Source: Cytophagales bacterium
GTDB lineage: Bacteria > Bacteroidota > Bacteroidia > Cytophagales > Thermoflexibacteraceae
Reading direction: 5' to 3'
Assembly: GCA_947457925.1 (NCBI GenBank)
Contig: CANGYA010000002.1
Coordinates: forward strand, 1-62,335
DNA: 62,335 bases
Shown here: piece after piece, positions 54,733 to 62,335 of the stretch
Numbering within the stretch: position 1 is the stretch's first letter
Layout: every line of letters begins with the position of its first letter
Program-made: the position numbers and the translations under genes
Notes under the pieces: model-generated
The model's input: the letters and a program-made list of their open reading frames with translations, nothing else
Told to the model about the DNA's origin: nothing
Databases searched by the model: none

Positions 54733-55245
54733 TTATTGAATAGGTGAAGTTTTCGCAGAAAATTGCTTCGACCACCACACCCACAACAAAAAAATGAAAC
54801 CGTACACAATGACCTCAAACAAATACCGATGGTTAAAGTCAAAAGTAGCAGGAGAATAAATGACATTGAGGCTGAGTAATGCCACTCGCAATACGTTGAG
54901 GATAAAAATACCCACAATGCCCAAAGGAATAAACCAGAGTTTGTGCCAACTACTGCCCGCAAAACCCATGATAAAAATAGCAAAAACGGCATAGAGTTTC
55001 AGTCCGTTGCAAGGAGAACCCACCGAAAGTAGAGATTTGTTATCTACACAGACAATATGCCCTTCTAACAAAGAGGTATTGTAGCCTATCAGTTGTAGCA
55101 AATTACTACTCAAAGAGGCTATTTGGTAGTTGAGCCAATGGTCTAAGGCATTTTCGGGAGGTACTAAAAATTCATAGACGAGCCAAGCCGTTGCACCTAC
55201 AACAGCCGTAAAAATGACAAACCGCAACCAATCTTTTTGTAACAT
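54733..55245 (-). CDS. Exosortase/archaeosortase-family membrane protein
   Basis: 170 aa with five or so membrane segments. It has the family triad: Cys in GSPCNGLKLYAVFAIF, Arg in LNVLRVALLSLN, and His in NHRYLFEVIVYGF. These enzymes are thought to cleave and re-anchor proteins with a C-terminal sorting signal (PEP-CTERM-like). No protein with a clear sorting signal is in the window. The small size fits the short Bacteroidota exosortases (XrtF/XrtX-like), but the subgroup cannot be assigned by eye. It stands alone near surface-polysaccharide genes. Confidence 0.82.
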   Translation of the reverse strand: MLQKDWLRFVIFTAVVGATAWLVYEFLVPPENALDHWLNYQIASLSSNLLQLIGYNTSLLEGHIVCVDNKSLLSVGSPCNGLKLYAVFAIFIMGFAGSSWHKLWFIPLGIVGIFILNVLRVALLSLNVIYSPATFDFNHRYLFEVIVYGFIFLLWVWWSKQFSAKTSPIQ

Positions 55246-55402
55246 GACAAAGGGGTTATTTTGACAAAAATACAGAAATAGCTAAATTTTTAAGCATTAT
55301 TCATTGCGAATCTACCAAACTTAACGGCATTGTAACACAAATAATGAACTTAGAAAAGTTGATAGGTGTTAAGCTACAATACTAAACTAACTTCAAAAAT
55401 TT

Positions 55403-56392
55403 ATGCAAATAGCAGACTCTCATTGCGACTTATTAGCCTATTTATTGTATGACGAGGGACACCAATATGACGAAGTGGCTCGTTGTTCTGTTCCACAACT
55501 CAAAGCAGGCAATGTTATTTTTCAAACCTTAGCCATTTATACCAATACATCTGAAGAATCAAGCTCTACAAGTGGCTACTTACAGAGTGAACTTTTCAAA
55601 GATTTGGTAGAAGAAGAAACAGAACTTAGACTTATTAATAGTGCCGAAGACTTAGAAGATTTGGAAGAAAGTAGGCAAATTGGTGTAATGGCATCTATAG
55701 AAAATGCCTCTGGGTTTTGTGCAGAAGGGGAGGACATTGCAGATGGTTTTAAGAATTTGGAAGCTATTATAGACAACGTAGGCGGAAGATTATTGTATAT
55801 AAGCCTTACTCACCACCACAAAAACCGTTTTGGTGGCGGTAATTACACCCGAACAGGGCTAAAAGATGACGGTTGTAGATTGTTGGACTACTTGGACGGT
55901 AGAGGCATTGCCGTAGATTTTTCACATACAAGTGATAAATTGGCTTATGATATTTTGAATTATATCACTACCCAAAATTTAGATATTCCTGTGATGGCAA
56001 GCCACTCAAATTTGCGTACTGTTCATAAACATAGGCGGAATTTGCCTACAGAAATAGCCCAAGAAATTCTGGAAAGAGGTGGCGTAATTGGTTTTAATTG
56101 GATTAAAGAATTTTTAGGCAAAAATTGGGGATACTACATCAAAAATATAGCAACAGCCTTTGATACTTTTGGCGAAGACGCAGCTATTTGTATGGGAACA
56201 GACTTTTTTCACACTCCACAGTTAGAAGACGAAGAAGACAGTGATTTTTTTGAAGGCTACCAAACTGCCGCAGATTACCCTACAATGGTTGAGGCTTTGT
56301 ATGCCACCAATTTATTTAATGAACAGCAAATTGAAAACTTTACAAAAAATAATTTATTGAATTTTGTGGAAAAAGTATTGGTGAACTATTGA
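55403..56392 (+). CDS. Membrane dipeptidase-type metallopeptidase (M19)
   Basis: 329 aa amidohydrolase-like TIM barrel. Metal-binding residues seen: HCD in IADSHCDLLAYLL, Glu in MASIENASGF, the central SLTHHHKNRFGGG, His in FSHTSDKL and MASHSNLRTVHKHRRNLP, and Asp in CMGTDFFHTP. All fit the M19 family (renal dipeptidase-like). No signal peptide, so likely cytoplasmic. It hydrolyses dipeptides or D-amino-acid dipeptides. Monocistronic plus strand, with a 19-bp-arm terminator at 56511-56563. Confidence 0.92.
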   Translation: MQIADSHCDLLAYLLYDEGHQYDEVARCSVPQLKAGNVIFQTLAIYTNTSEESSSTSGYLQSELFKDLVEEETELRLINSAEDLEDLEESRQIGVMASIENASGFCAEGEDIADGFKNLEAIIDNVGGRLLYISLTHHHKNRFGGGNYTRTGLKDDGCRLLDYLDGRGIAVDFSHTSDKLAYDILNYITTQNLDIPVMASHSNLRTVHKHRRNLPTEIAQEILERGGVIGFNWIKEFLGKNWGYYIKNIATAFDTFGEDAAICMGTDFFHTPQLEDEEDSDFFEGYQTAADYPTMVEALYATNLFNEQQIENFTKNNLLNFVEKVLVNY

Positions 56393-56510
56393 TTAGTAAG
56401 TAATAGGAAATACTTAAATTGTAGTTATACTTTTCTGTAACTACTTGTAAATGAGCCACAAAGATGCAAACTCACTAAGAGAAAATAGTAGCTTGTTCTT
56501 CTTCTTATTG

Positions 56511-56563
56511 ATTGGTAGTAAGGCAAATAGCTTGATAAACAATGTATTTGCCTTACTACCAAT
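56511..56563. terminator. Convergent terminator with 19-bp perfect arms
   Basis: ATTGGTAGTAAGGCAAATA (56511-56529) pairs perfectly with 56545-56563, loop 15 nt. It lies between convergent dipeptidase and glycosyltransferase genes. The ATTGGTAGT start matches the ends of the 26179-26378 element. Confidence 0.7.
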
Positions 56564-56608
56564 ACGATTTTAGCCTGCCCACTTAATTTTTATGACTGCT
56601 TACTCCTG

Positions 56609-57784
56609 CTATAAATCTGCCACAATTTTCATAAAATCTAAGGCAAATTTTTGTACCATTTTCCGATAATCATCTTGGTATTTTGGCAAGGCTTTGTGAT
56701 GATAAATAGCTGACAGTTTCTCTGCCAAACTTTCGGGCTGGTACGGGTCAAAAAAAGTTCCCTCTTTCCCTAACTGTTCATCATGTACGGGTAGATTTGA
56801 TGCAATGATACATTGGTTCATCGCCTTAGCATCTTCTATAACGGTACTCCAGCCCTCAAACAAGGACGGTTGAATCACCGCCATTGCCTCTTTCATTAGC
56901 CTTAACTGTTCTTTTCTGTCTATAAAACCTAAAAAACGAATATTATCTGCCAAACCATGTGTAGTTACGTAATCTTTTAGGTCTTGCGAATAAGTTGCAT
57001 TACGATAATCATGTTCTTTCCCCGAAAAAGCAACAACACACTCTATACCTTGTTCTTTTAGCAACTGAATTGCCTTAATTACTACTATATGATTTTTGTG
57101 TACCCAAAACTGATTAGGGGCAAAAAAATAACGAGAAGGCAAAGAAAATTTTTGTAGAACAGTCTGCCTATCTACCTCCTCATAGTTGGGGTGTGTAACG
57201 GCAAATTGTAAAACAGCCGTCTTATTAGTAGCTTCGGGATAAAATTGTTGGAAATCTTCTAAGGCATTGTAACTACTGAACACCAAAGGGACTTGTAGGT
57301 TTACAAGTTTTTGGTGTTGTGTAGCCCTATTTTCTAACTCCGCAGCAGAAAAAAAGTGCGGTAAGTATCTTTCCTGAAAATCAGGTATCCAATGTAGCAT
57401 TTTATTGGCGGGTACTCTGCCAAAAAAGTAGGCTTTAGGCGGATTAGGGAATAAAACAGCTAAATTTTTAGGTCTTTTGTCTATCAATATTTTCCCTGTG
57501 GCAATTAGACTAATTTTGTTGATAAGTCTTTCTGTAATCTTGTAACTATTTGAATTGTAAGCTGTTGCATCATCAAATAAGTGATAAGATATAAACGGAT
57601 AGGCTAAGGGGAGAATAGGCTCTATGTCTTTTTCTTGGTAAACAAACAAACAAATATGTGGTTGTTGTTCTGTAGGCAAGGTCTTTAGTGCCTCTATCAA
57701 ATTCATAATATAGTACGAACCAGCTATCCAATCTGGTAAGTATGAAAAAATTAATCCTATTTGAATTCGTTGGTTTTCAGCCAT
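56609..57784 (-). CDS. Glycosyltransferase, GT4-like (operon gene 6)
   Basis: 391 aa GT-B protein. N-terminal RIQIGLIFSYLPDWIAGSYYIMNLIEALKTL, then C-terminal domain with SRYFFAPNQFWVHKNHIVVIKAIQLLKEQGI, VVAFSGKEHD, IRFLGFIDRKEQLRLMKEAMAVIQPSLFEGWSTVIEDAKAMNQCIIASN, which is the nucleotide-sugar binding E-x7-E-like region. Sugar unknown. It overlaps the preceding epimerase gene by 28 bp, so translation is coupled. Last gene of the operon. Confidence 0.9.
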   Translation of the reverse strand: MAENQRIQIGLIFSYLPDWIAGSYYIMNLIEALKTLPTEQQPHICLFVYQEKDIEPILPLAYPFISYHLFDDATAYNSNSYKITERLINKISLIATGKILIDKRPKNLAVLFPNPPKAYFFGRVPANKMLHWIPDFQERYLPHFFSAAELENRATQHQKLVNLQVPLVFSSYNALEDFQQFYPEATNKTAVLQFAVTHPNYEEVDRQTVLQKFSLPSRYFFAPNQFWVHKNHIVVIKAIQLLKEQGIECVVAFSGKEHDYRNATYSQDLKDYVTTHGLADNIRFLGFIDRKEQLRLMKEAMAVIQPSLFEGWSTVIEDAKAMNQCIIASNLPVHDEQLGKEGTFFDPYQPESLAEKLSAIYHHKALPKYQDDYRKMVQKFALDFMKIVADL

Positions 57785-58656
57785 TGTACATATCGTTTAA
57801 TACCTTCTTCTTTGGAAACAGTTTGAACAAAACCCAATTGCTGCAAGGCACTAATATCGGCTTGCCAATACAAAGGGTCGCCTTGCTTTTGTTCGTTTGA
57901 AAAACCAAAGTTAATACGATTATCTAATTCTTTAAAGAATAAGGTAGCAACTTCTCGAATAGTCGTACTTGTACCTGTGGCTGCATTATAGACTTCACCC
58001 TTGCAAGGGGCTTTTGTAATTATTAACTCTATGACTTGCAAAAGGTCGTCGATATGAATAAAATCTCTGGTTTCATTACCTGTACCAAATAAACAAATTG
58101 GCTTTTGTTGCAAACTCTTTTGGTACAAATCCCAAAAAAGTTGTTTTTTAATGCCTTCGCCATACGCCGAAAAGATACGCAGACTACAAGTAGCCAAGCC
58201 AAAAAAATTGGCATACTCCGTTAATAGGTATTCACTTTGTAACTTATGGAAACCATAAGGCGAAACAGGTTTGGTAGGACTTTCTTCTTTGATAGGCAAT
58301 ACAGCAGGGTTTCCGTACACCGCAGCACTCGACAAGTTAATGAACTTACAAGTTGGGTTTTCCTTCTTAATAATAGATAATAGTTTGTTTACGTTAGAAA
58401 CATTCAACTCAAAATCTATTTCAGGATACTCGAATGAAAACGCAACATTGGCACTACCTGAAGCATTGATACAAACGTCATAGTGGCGAGGGGTAAATAA
58501 TGAAGAAAAATCTGCATTAAACTTGGTAATTTGGGTAAAATTGGCTTGTTCACTATGTCGCAAACCACAAGCCCAAACGTCATGCCCCTTTGCAGAAAAG
58601 TAACGAATACAATGACTCCCGATAAAGCCTTGACCACCAATGACTAATATTTTCAT
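57757..58656 (-). CDS. NAD-dependent epimerase/dehydratase (operon gene 5)
   Basis: 299 aa extended SDR. Rossmann motif LVIGGQGFIGSHCIRYF, INASGSANV, SSAAVYGNP (Ser), then catalytic YGFHKLQSEYLL (Tyr-x3-Lys), RIFSAYGEGIK, ETRDFIHIDDLLQVIELI and YNAATGTSTTIREVA. It probably forms an NDP-sugar by 4-epimerisation or dehydration. Start overlaps the methyltransferase by 4 bp and its end overlaps the GT by 28 bp. Confidence 0.92.
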   Translation of the reverse strand: MKILVIGGQGFIGSHCIRYFSAKGHDVWACGLRHSEQANFTQITKFNADFSSLFTPRHYDVCINASGSANVAFSFEYPEIDFELNVSNVNKLLSIIKKENPTCKFINLSSAAVYGNPAVLPIKEESPTKPVSPYGFHKLQSEYLLTEYANFFGLATCSLRIFSAYGEGIKKQLFWDLYQKSLQQKPICLFGTGNETRDFIHIDDLLQVIELIITKAPCKGEVYNAATGTSTTIREVATLFFKELDNRINFGFSNEQKQGDPLYWQADISALQQLGFVQTVSKEEGIKRYVQWLKTNEFK

Positions 58657-59528
58657 ATCTTTTTTGCTATGTAGGAGTACATACGTCCAGCTACAGCCAT
58701 TTCATCAAAAATACCCGTATAACCCGTTTTTTTATCTAAATACCAATTAAACAATTCAAATAGTAAAGGAATATATACTGCCCATGCAAACCTACGTGCA
58801 AAAATACTTTGCCTTACCCGTCTAATTTCTGCTTGGAAGGCTGTAGTAGAAAGAGGGAAGTAATTAATCACACTGTCATAGTGTTTAAGTTCTTTCAAGA
58901 CCTCTAAACCTGCTTTTTGCATAGCATTTTTATATTCTGTGGGCGAAAAAGCATTTTCACCACCATAATATTTCTGTAAGGGGTGGCTTTCTAAAAACCA
59001 TTGTTTGTCTGCCTCATCAAATACTACATGGTCTCTGATAGTTACTAAAATGCCTCCTTTTTTCAGCACTCTGGCACATTCTGCTATAAATTTATCCAAA
59101 TCGTAAGCATGGTGCATAGCTTGACGAACATACACAATATCATAAGTTTGGTCTGGAAACTTGATGTCCTCTGCAAAAGCCTCAAAAACTTCTATATTTT
59201 GCAGTTGGTAGTGTTGTACTAATTGGCGAATAGCTCCAGCCCCAATCGTAAGGCTGCTATCAGGCTCTACGGCTGTAACTTCATAGCCATTAAGGGCAAA
59301 TGCAATACTACTAATGCCGTTACCACAACCAATATCTAATACTTTTTTACCTTGTGGTTGGTATGCTTGAATCAGTTGTAGAGTGGCTATGAACTCCTCA
59401 CTATGCCTAAACCTTTCTATATTTAAAGGTAAATCTTCCTCAAAATAGGCTTTCTCTACCAAATCCTTAAATTCAGGTTCTTGGCGGATATGAATAATGG
59501 TTTCTTCCCAAGTCATTTTATCTTTCAT
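58653..59528 (-). CDS. Class I SAM-dependent methyltransferase (operon gene 4)
   Basis: 291 aa. SAM motif KKVLDIGCGNGISSIAFALNGYEVTAVEPDSSL, then EVFEAFAEDIKFPDQTYDIVYVRQAMHHAYDLDKFIAECARVLKKGGILVTIRDHVV. The C-terminal region is unrecognised. The acceptor is probably a sugar or small molecule in the same pathway. Four-bp overlap with gene 5 and 11-bp overlap with gene 3. Confidence 0.88.
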   Translation of the reverse strand: MKDKMTWEETIIHIRQEPEFKDLVEKAYFEEDLPLNIERFRHSEEFIATLQLIQAYQPQGKKVLDIGCGNGISSIAFALNGYEVTAVEPDSSLTIGAGAIRQLVQHYQLQNIEVFEAFAEDIKFPDQTYDIVYVRQAMHHAYDLDKFIAECARVLKKGGILVTIRDHVVFDEADKQWFLESHPLQKYYGGENAFSPTEYKNAMQKAGLEVLKELKHYDSVINYFPLSTTAFQAEIRRVRQSIFARRFAWAVYIPLLFELFNWYLDKKTGYTGIFDEMAVAGRMYSYIAKKI

Positions 59529-60171
59529 CTGCTGGTATAGTACGTATAATAGTTGCGGGATTACCGCCTACGATTGTCCAATCGGGTACATCTTTAGTTA
59601 CAACACTTCCCGAAGCTACTATTGCCCCTTCTCCAATCGTAACACCTTTTAGAATAATAGAGTTAAAACCAATCCAAGCCTTATCTTTAATAGTAATTTT
59701 GGCTCTTTTTACATTTGTCCAATCTTTGTAATAGCCTATTTTATTTTCATCTACTCCTCTTTTCCAATCTTTTACATCATTTTGTCTTTCTACCCAGTTG
59801 GTAGAGTGTGAATTATTATCAGCTACAGTACAACCCCATGAAAACATGACATCATTACCAATTTCAATTTCTTCTATACAAATGAACATTCCTCCTCCTA
59901 TAAACGTATTATTCCCAATAGTAATTTTGCCTGTTTGTACCTCAAAAATAAATTGTCCACTAATCAAAGAATCTGTGCCAATAGTCATATATTTTTTCCC
60001 TGCTTGTGGATTACGAACACTCAAATAAAAATTATCAAGGCGTGTATTTGCACCTATTAAAGCATGGTTAGTTAAGAGTTCCTCTTGTTCATTTTTTGGA
60101 GGAGTTGGTGGTACATCTGTTGTCAATTTTCTTAACAAAAAATGTAATATTCTTTTAATTAGATTTTTCAT
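59518..60171 (-). CDS. Left-handed beta-helix O-acetyltransferase-like protein (operon gene 3)
   Basis: 217 aa with hexapeptide repeats: TIGTDSLISGQFIFEVQTGKITIGNNTFIGGGMFICIEEIEIGNDVMFSWGCTVADNNSHS, and AWIGFNSIILKGVTIGEGAIVASGSVVTKDVPDWTIVGGNPATIIR at the end, which is typical of WcaF/CysE-type acyltransferases. The catalytic-type His is in DNNSHST. It probably acetylates a sugar. Four-bp overlap with the glycosyltransferase upstream. Confidence 0.88.
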   Translation of the reverse strand: MKNLIKRILHFLLRKLTTDVPPTPPKNEQEELLTNHALIGANTRLDNFYLSVRNPQAGKKYMTIGTDSLISGQFIFEVQTGKITIGNNTFIGGGMFICIEEIEIGNDVMFSWGCTVADNNSHSTNWVERQNDVKDWKRGVDENKIGYYKDWTNVKRAKITIKDKAWIGFNSIILKGVTIGEGAIVASGSVVTKDVPDWTIVGGNPATIIRTIPADER

Positions 60172-61265
60172 AAATATTGTTGAAAATAAGCCAACATCAA
60201 TTTCATATTTTCTGCGTATGAATACTGCGTCAGTGTCTTTCGCTGACCATTTTTGGCTATTTCTTGCCTTTCTGCATCATGTTGTAAGTAATACAAGGCT
60301 TTTTCAACAGCATCTTCTGGCGAATCATAATACACTACTTCGTGGTCATCAAACAATCTGTATTTAGACTGTTTTCCATCTGTCAAAAGTAATGTTCCTA
60401 CCCCTGTGGCTTCATACATACGCATATTGACGGCATACTCACCCGCAATATCTATGTGTGCATTGAAGGTAATTTTTGACCTTTGTAAAGTCCTAAACAT
60501 CTCTAAACCCCAAACAGCTTCATGTAAACGGTGGCGTGTTGGGTGTGTAAATAATCTTTTAAATAGAAAATTCCGCCTATCTTGTATTGCTATATTTTCT
60601 GTTCCCAAACCAAAAATTTCTAAGGGAGTTTTTTGGAATAAGTAATTGACTAACTCTATTCTTTTGGTGTGTGAGCCACTTAGACTGCCTACAAAACTAA
60701 AAGGAATATCTTGTGCGGGTGCGTATTGTTGTAGCCCTGCCAATATAGAAGTATCGAAAGCAGCAGGTAATAATTCAGCTTGATAACCCGTTGCCCTAAA
60801 TTTATCTACATAACTTGGCAATGAAGTAAGTACCAATGATAACTGTGTAGGTTCCTTACCTTCTGGAATAGGGCAAGAAATCCAACCATAAATCTTTTTA
60901 GTAGTAGGTTTTATAGCCTCTAAAAATTCGCCATAATACTGAAACATACTACCAATAAAAAACACATCGGGTTGTATTTGCTTTGCCTGAGCTATAGGAA
61001 TTGTAAACTCCCAATGCGTTTCGTCAAAAGGTACATTATTTTCTTTTGCCCATGCTTGTTGTAACGGCTTGGCATTGGCAATGATAAGATGTGCTTCCGC
61101 CCCCAGTAAATTAGCATGATGCGTGTATGCCCCAAAAACTCCAAAAAAGTCATTCATCAAAGCCTTTAACTGTTCTTGATAAGGGGCTTCTACTAAATGA
61201 GGTCTATTTCCATAGAAATTCTTTAAATAGTCTGCGTAATAGGTGGCAAAATAGATAATTTTCAT
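60168..61265 (-). CDS. Glycosyltransferase (operon gene 2)
   Basis: 365 aa from ATG at 61265 (MKIIYFATYYADYLKNFYG); a farther upstream start at 61406 lies within the aminotransferase gene and adds an implausible basic segment. GT-B like, with IPFSFVGSLSGSHTKRIELVNYLF, ITFNAHIDIAGEYAVNMRMYEATGVGTLLLTD, the glycosyltransferase family 1-like C-terminal half. Donor and acceptor unknown. Four-bp overlaps on both sides indicate translational coupling. Confidence 0.85.
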   Translation of the reverse strand: MKIIYFATYYADYLKNFYGNRPHLVEAPYQEQLKALMNDFFGVFGAYTHHANLLGAEAHLIIANAKPLQQAWAKENNVPFDETHWEFTIPIAQAKQIQPDVFFIGSMFQYYGEFLEAIKPTTKKIYGWISCPIPEGKEPTQLSLVLTSLPSYVDKFRATGYQAELLPAAFDTSILAGLQQYAPAQDIPFSFVGSLSGSHTKRIELVNYLFQKTPLEIFGLGTENIAIQDRRNFLFKRLFTHPTRHRLHEAVWGLEMFRTLQRSKITFNAHIDIAGEYAVNMRMYEATGVGTLLLTDGKQSKYRLFDDHEVVYYDSPEDAVEKALYYLQHDAERQEIAKNGQRKTLTQYSYAENMKLMLAYFQQYL

Positions 61266-62335
61266 ACATTTTTCTGGATAACTTCTTTCACATACATAAT
61301 TTCCTCTGCACTCAAATCCGCATACATAGGCAAAGATAAAATTTCTTTTTGATATTGATAGGCTACAGGAAAATCTTTGGCGGTGTAGCCTTCGTGTGCA
61401 TAACAAGGCAAAAACGGCAGCGAAGTAGGATAATGGATAGATGTCTGTATGCCGTTGGCTTGTAAAAATTCTTGTAAGGCAGTTCTGTCCACAGTCCTAA
61501 TCACGTATAAATGAAAAACGTGATAAGCATTTTCTCTAATTTTAGGTAAAATTATACCTTTTAGCCCTTCCAATAACTGATTGTATAACAAGCCATTCGC
61601 ATTGCGTTTTTCATTCCAGCTATTCAAATGAGGTAGTTTTACATTCAAAATAGCAGCTTGCAGGGTGTCCAAACGGCTGTTGCGTCCTTCTATCTGGTGG
61701 TCATGCTTCTGAATTTGCCCATGATTGGCTATACGGCGAGCAGTTTCAGCTATTTGGTCGTTGTTGGTGGTCATACCGCCAGCATCTCCGTAAGCTCCTA
61801 AATTTTTACCGGGGTAAAAGCTAAAACTTGCAGCATCTCCAAACGTCCCTACTTGTTGTCCACTGATTTTTGCTCCATGTGCTTGTGCCACATCTTCAAT
61901 CACAATTAAATTGTGTTTTTTTGCAATTTCCATAATGGCGGGCATATTAGCAGGCTGTCCGTATAAATGCACAGGAATAATAGCCTTTGTTTTTGACGTA
62001 ATTTTCGCCTCAATCAGTGCAGGGTTGACGGTATAATAATCTTCTTCTGCATCTACAAAAACAGGTTTTGCCCCCATGTTGCTCACCGTTTCGGAGGTAG
62101 AAATCCAAGACATGGCAGGTACAATGACTTCATCACCTACGCCAATACCAAAGGCTTTAAGCAAAATCTCTATCGAATCTGTACCATTGCCACAAGCTAT
62201 ACAGTGTTTTACCCCTACAAATTGGGCAAAAGACTTCTCAAATTGCTTGACAGGCTCACCACCTACAAACGTGGTGGTCGTTAATATATGTTGAATAGCT
62301 TGGTCAATGTCTGTCTTAATAGACAAATATTGTGC
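61262..62335 (-). CDS. DegT/DnrJ/EryC1/StrS sugar aminotransferase, truncated by window edge (operon gene 1)
   Basis: About 357 visible aa; the reading frame runs off the window (AQYLSIKTDIDQAIQ at the edge, so the internal TTG at 62326 is not the start). PLP-dependent fold with GNGTDSIEILLKAFGIGVGDEV, DVAQAHGA, SFYPGKNLGAYGDAGG with the PLP-binding Lys, NSRLDTLQAAIL and HLYVIRT. Transfers amino to a keto-sugar (for example 3- or 4-keto NDP-sugar). First gene of the six-gene operon in the window. Confidence 0.93.
   Translation of the reverse strand, partial: AQYLSIKTDIDQAIQHILTTTTFVGGEPVKQFEKSFAQFVGVKHCIACGNGTDSIEILLKAFGIGVGDEVIVPAMSWISTSETVSNMGAKPVFVDAEEDYYTVNPALIEAKITSKTKAIIPVHLYGQPANMPAIMEIAKKHNLIVIEDVAQAHGAKISGQQVGTFGDAASFSFYPGKNLGAYGDAGGMTTNNDQIAETARRIANHGQIQKHDHQIEGRNSRLDTLQAAILNVKLPHLNSWNEKRNANGLLYNQLLEGLKGIILPKIRENAYHVFHLYVIRTVDRTALQEFLQANGIQTSIHYPTSLPFLPCYAHEGYTAKDFPVAYQYQKEILSLPMYADLSAEEIMYVKEVIQKNV

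Noticed and set aside
61266-61406. N-terminal extension of the glycosyltransferase at 60168
   Set aside because: Its frame runs through the aminotransferase gene and yields an unusual basic, Cys-rich sequence; ATG at 61265 with a 4-bp overlap is better.
1-62335. CRISPR array, tRNA or rRNA genes
   Set aside because: No spaced direct repeats of the right size and no recognisable tRNA or rRNA segment was found by reading.

Overview
The window is AT-rich DNA of a Bacteroidota bacterium, most likely a Cytophagales/Flexibacter-like relative. This is inferred from gene content: DUF2490, Wzi-like capsule protein, two-component-propeller regulator, TPR histidine kinases, caspase-family protein and Reg_prop/SpoIIE fusion. 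A few upstream regions also fit the Bacteroidota promoter pattern (TTG, about 19-20 nt, TAnnTTTG). No rRNA, tRNA, CRISPR array or intact transposase was seen.

Layout. 1-2650: small accessory genes (VOC fragment, HD domain, small membrane protein, Rpn/PDDEXK nuclease), ending in an attC-like long stem. 2.8-5.2 kb: HisA-type isomerase and an FtsX/MacB permease. 6-12 kb: DUF2490 protein, a four-repeat secreted protein, a hybrid histidine kinase and an esterase. 12.6-20.2 kb: a co-oriented block of exported proteins (TPR protein, coiled-coil lipoprotein, CHASE2 membrane protein, secreted protein, caspase-family protein and a broken IPT/TIG lipoprotein) that may be an envelope-associated caspase module. 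20.6-26 kb: a 1388-aa superfamily 1 helicase, an ADP-ribosylglycohydrolase remnant, a Fur regulator and a STAS protein. 26-35 kb: PIG-L deacetylase, TPR histidine kinase, and a propeller/SpoIIE phosphatase. 34.7-39.8 kb: methyltransferase, polymerase-like membrane protein, glycosyltransferase and Wzi-like protein, pointing to surface polysaccharide. 40-44.5 kb: a decayed Cus/Czc-type RND efflux locus with a TolC-CusB chimera, two Uma2 genes bracketed by palindromes, and a frameshifted, internally deleted pump gene. 44.8-53.6 kb: MATE pump, DUF4286, TPR protein, RND adaptor, FkbM methyltransferase, TPR histidine kinase and two very small ORFs. 53.7-56.4 kb: nitronate monooxygenase-like enzyme, exosortase-family protein and dipeptidase. 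56.6-62.3 kb: six overlapping minus-strand genes for glycan synthesis (aminotransferase, two glycosyltransferases, acyltransferase, methyltransferase, epimerase), running off the window edge.

The most striking non-genic content is a dense set of palindromic repeats of several families. Some are nested (the same outer shell around different cores), two are inserted in frame inside the helicase gene, two supply the stop codons of neighbouring genes, and one pair with compensating base changes brackets the two Uma2 genes. Coordinates and arms were read by eye; domain names come from recognised motifs, not from a database search.
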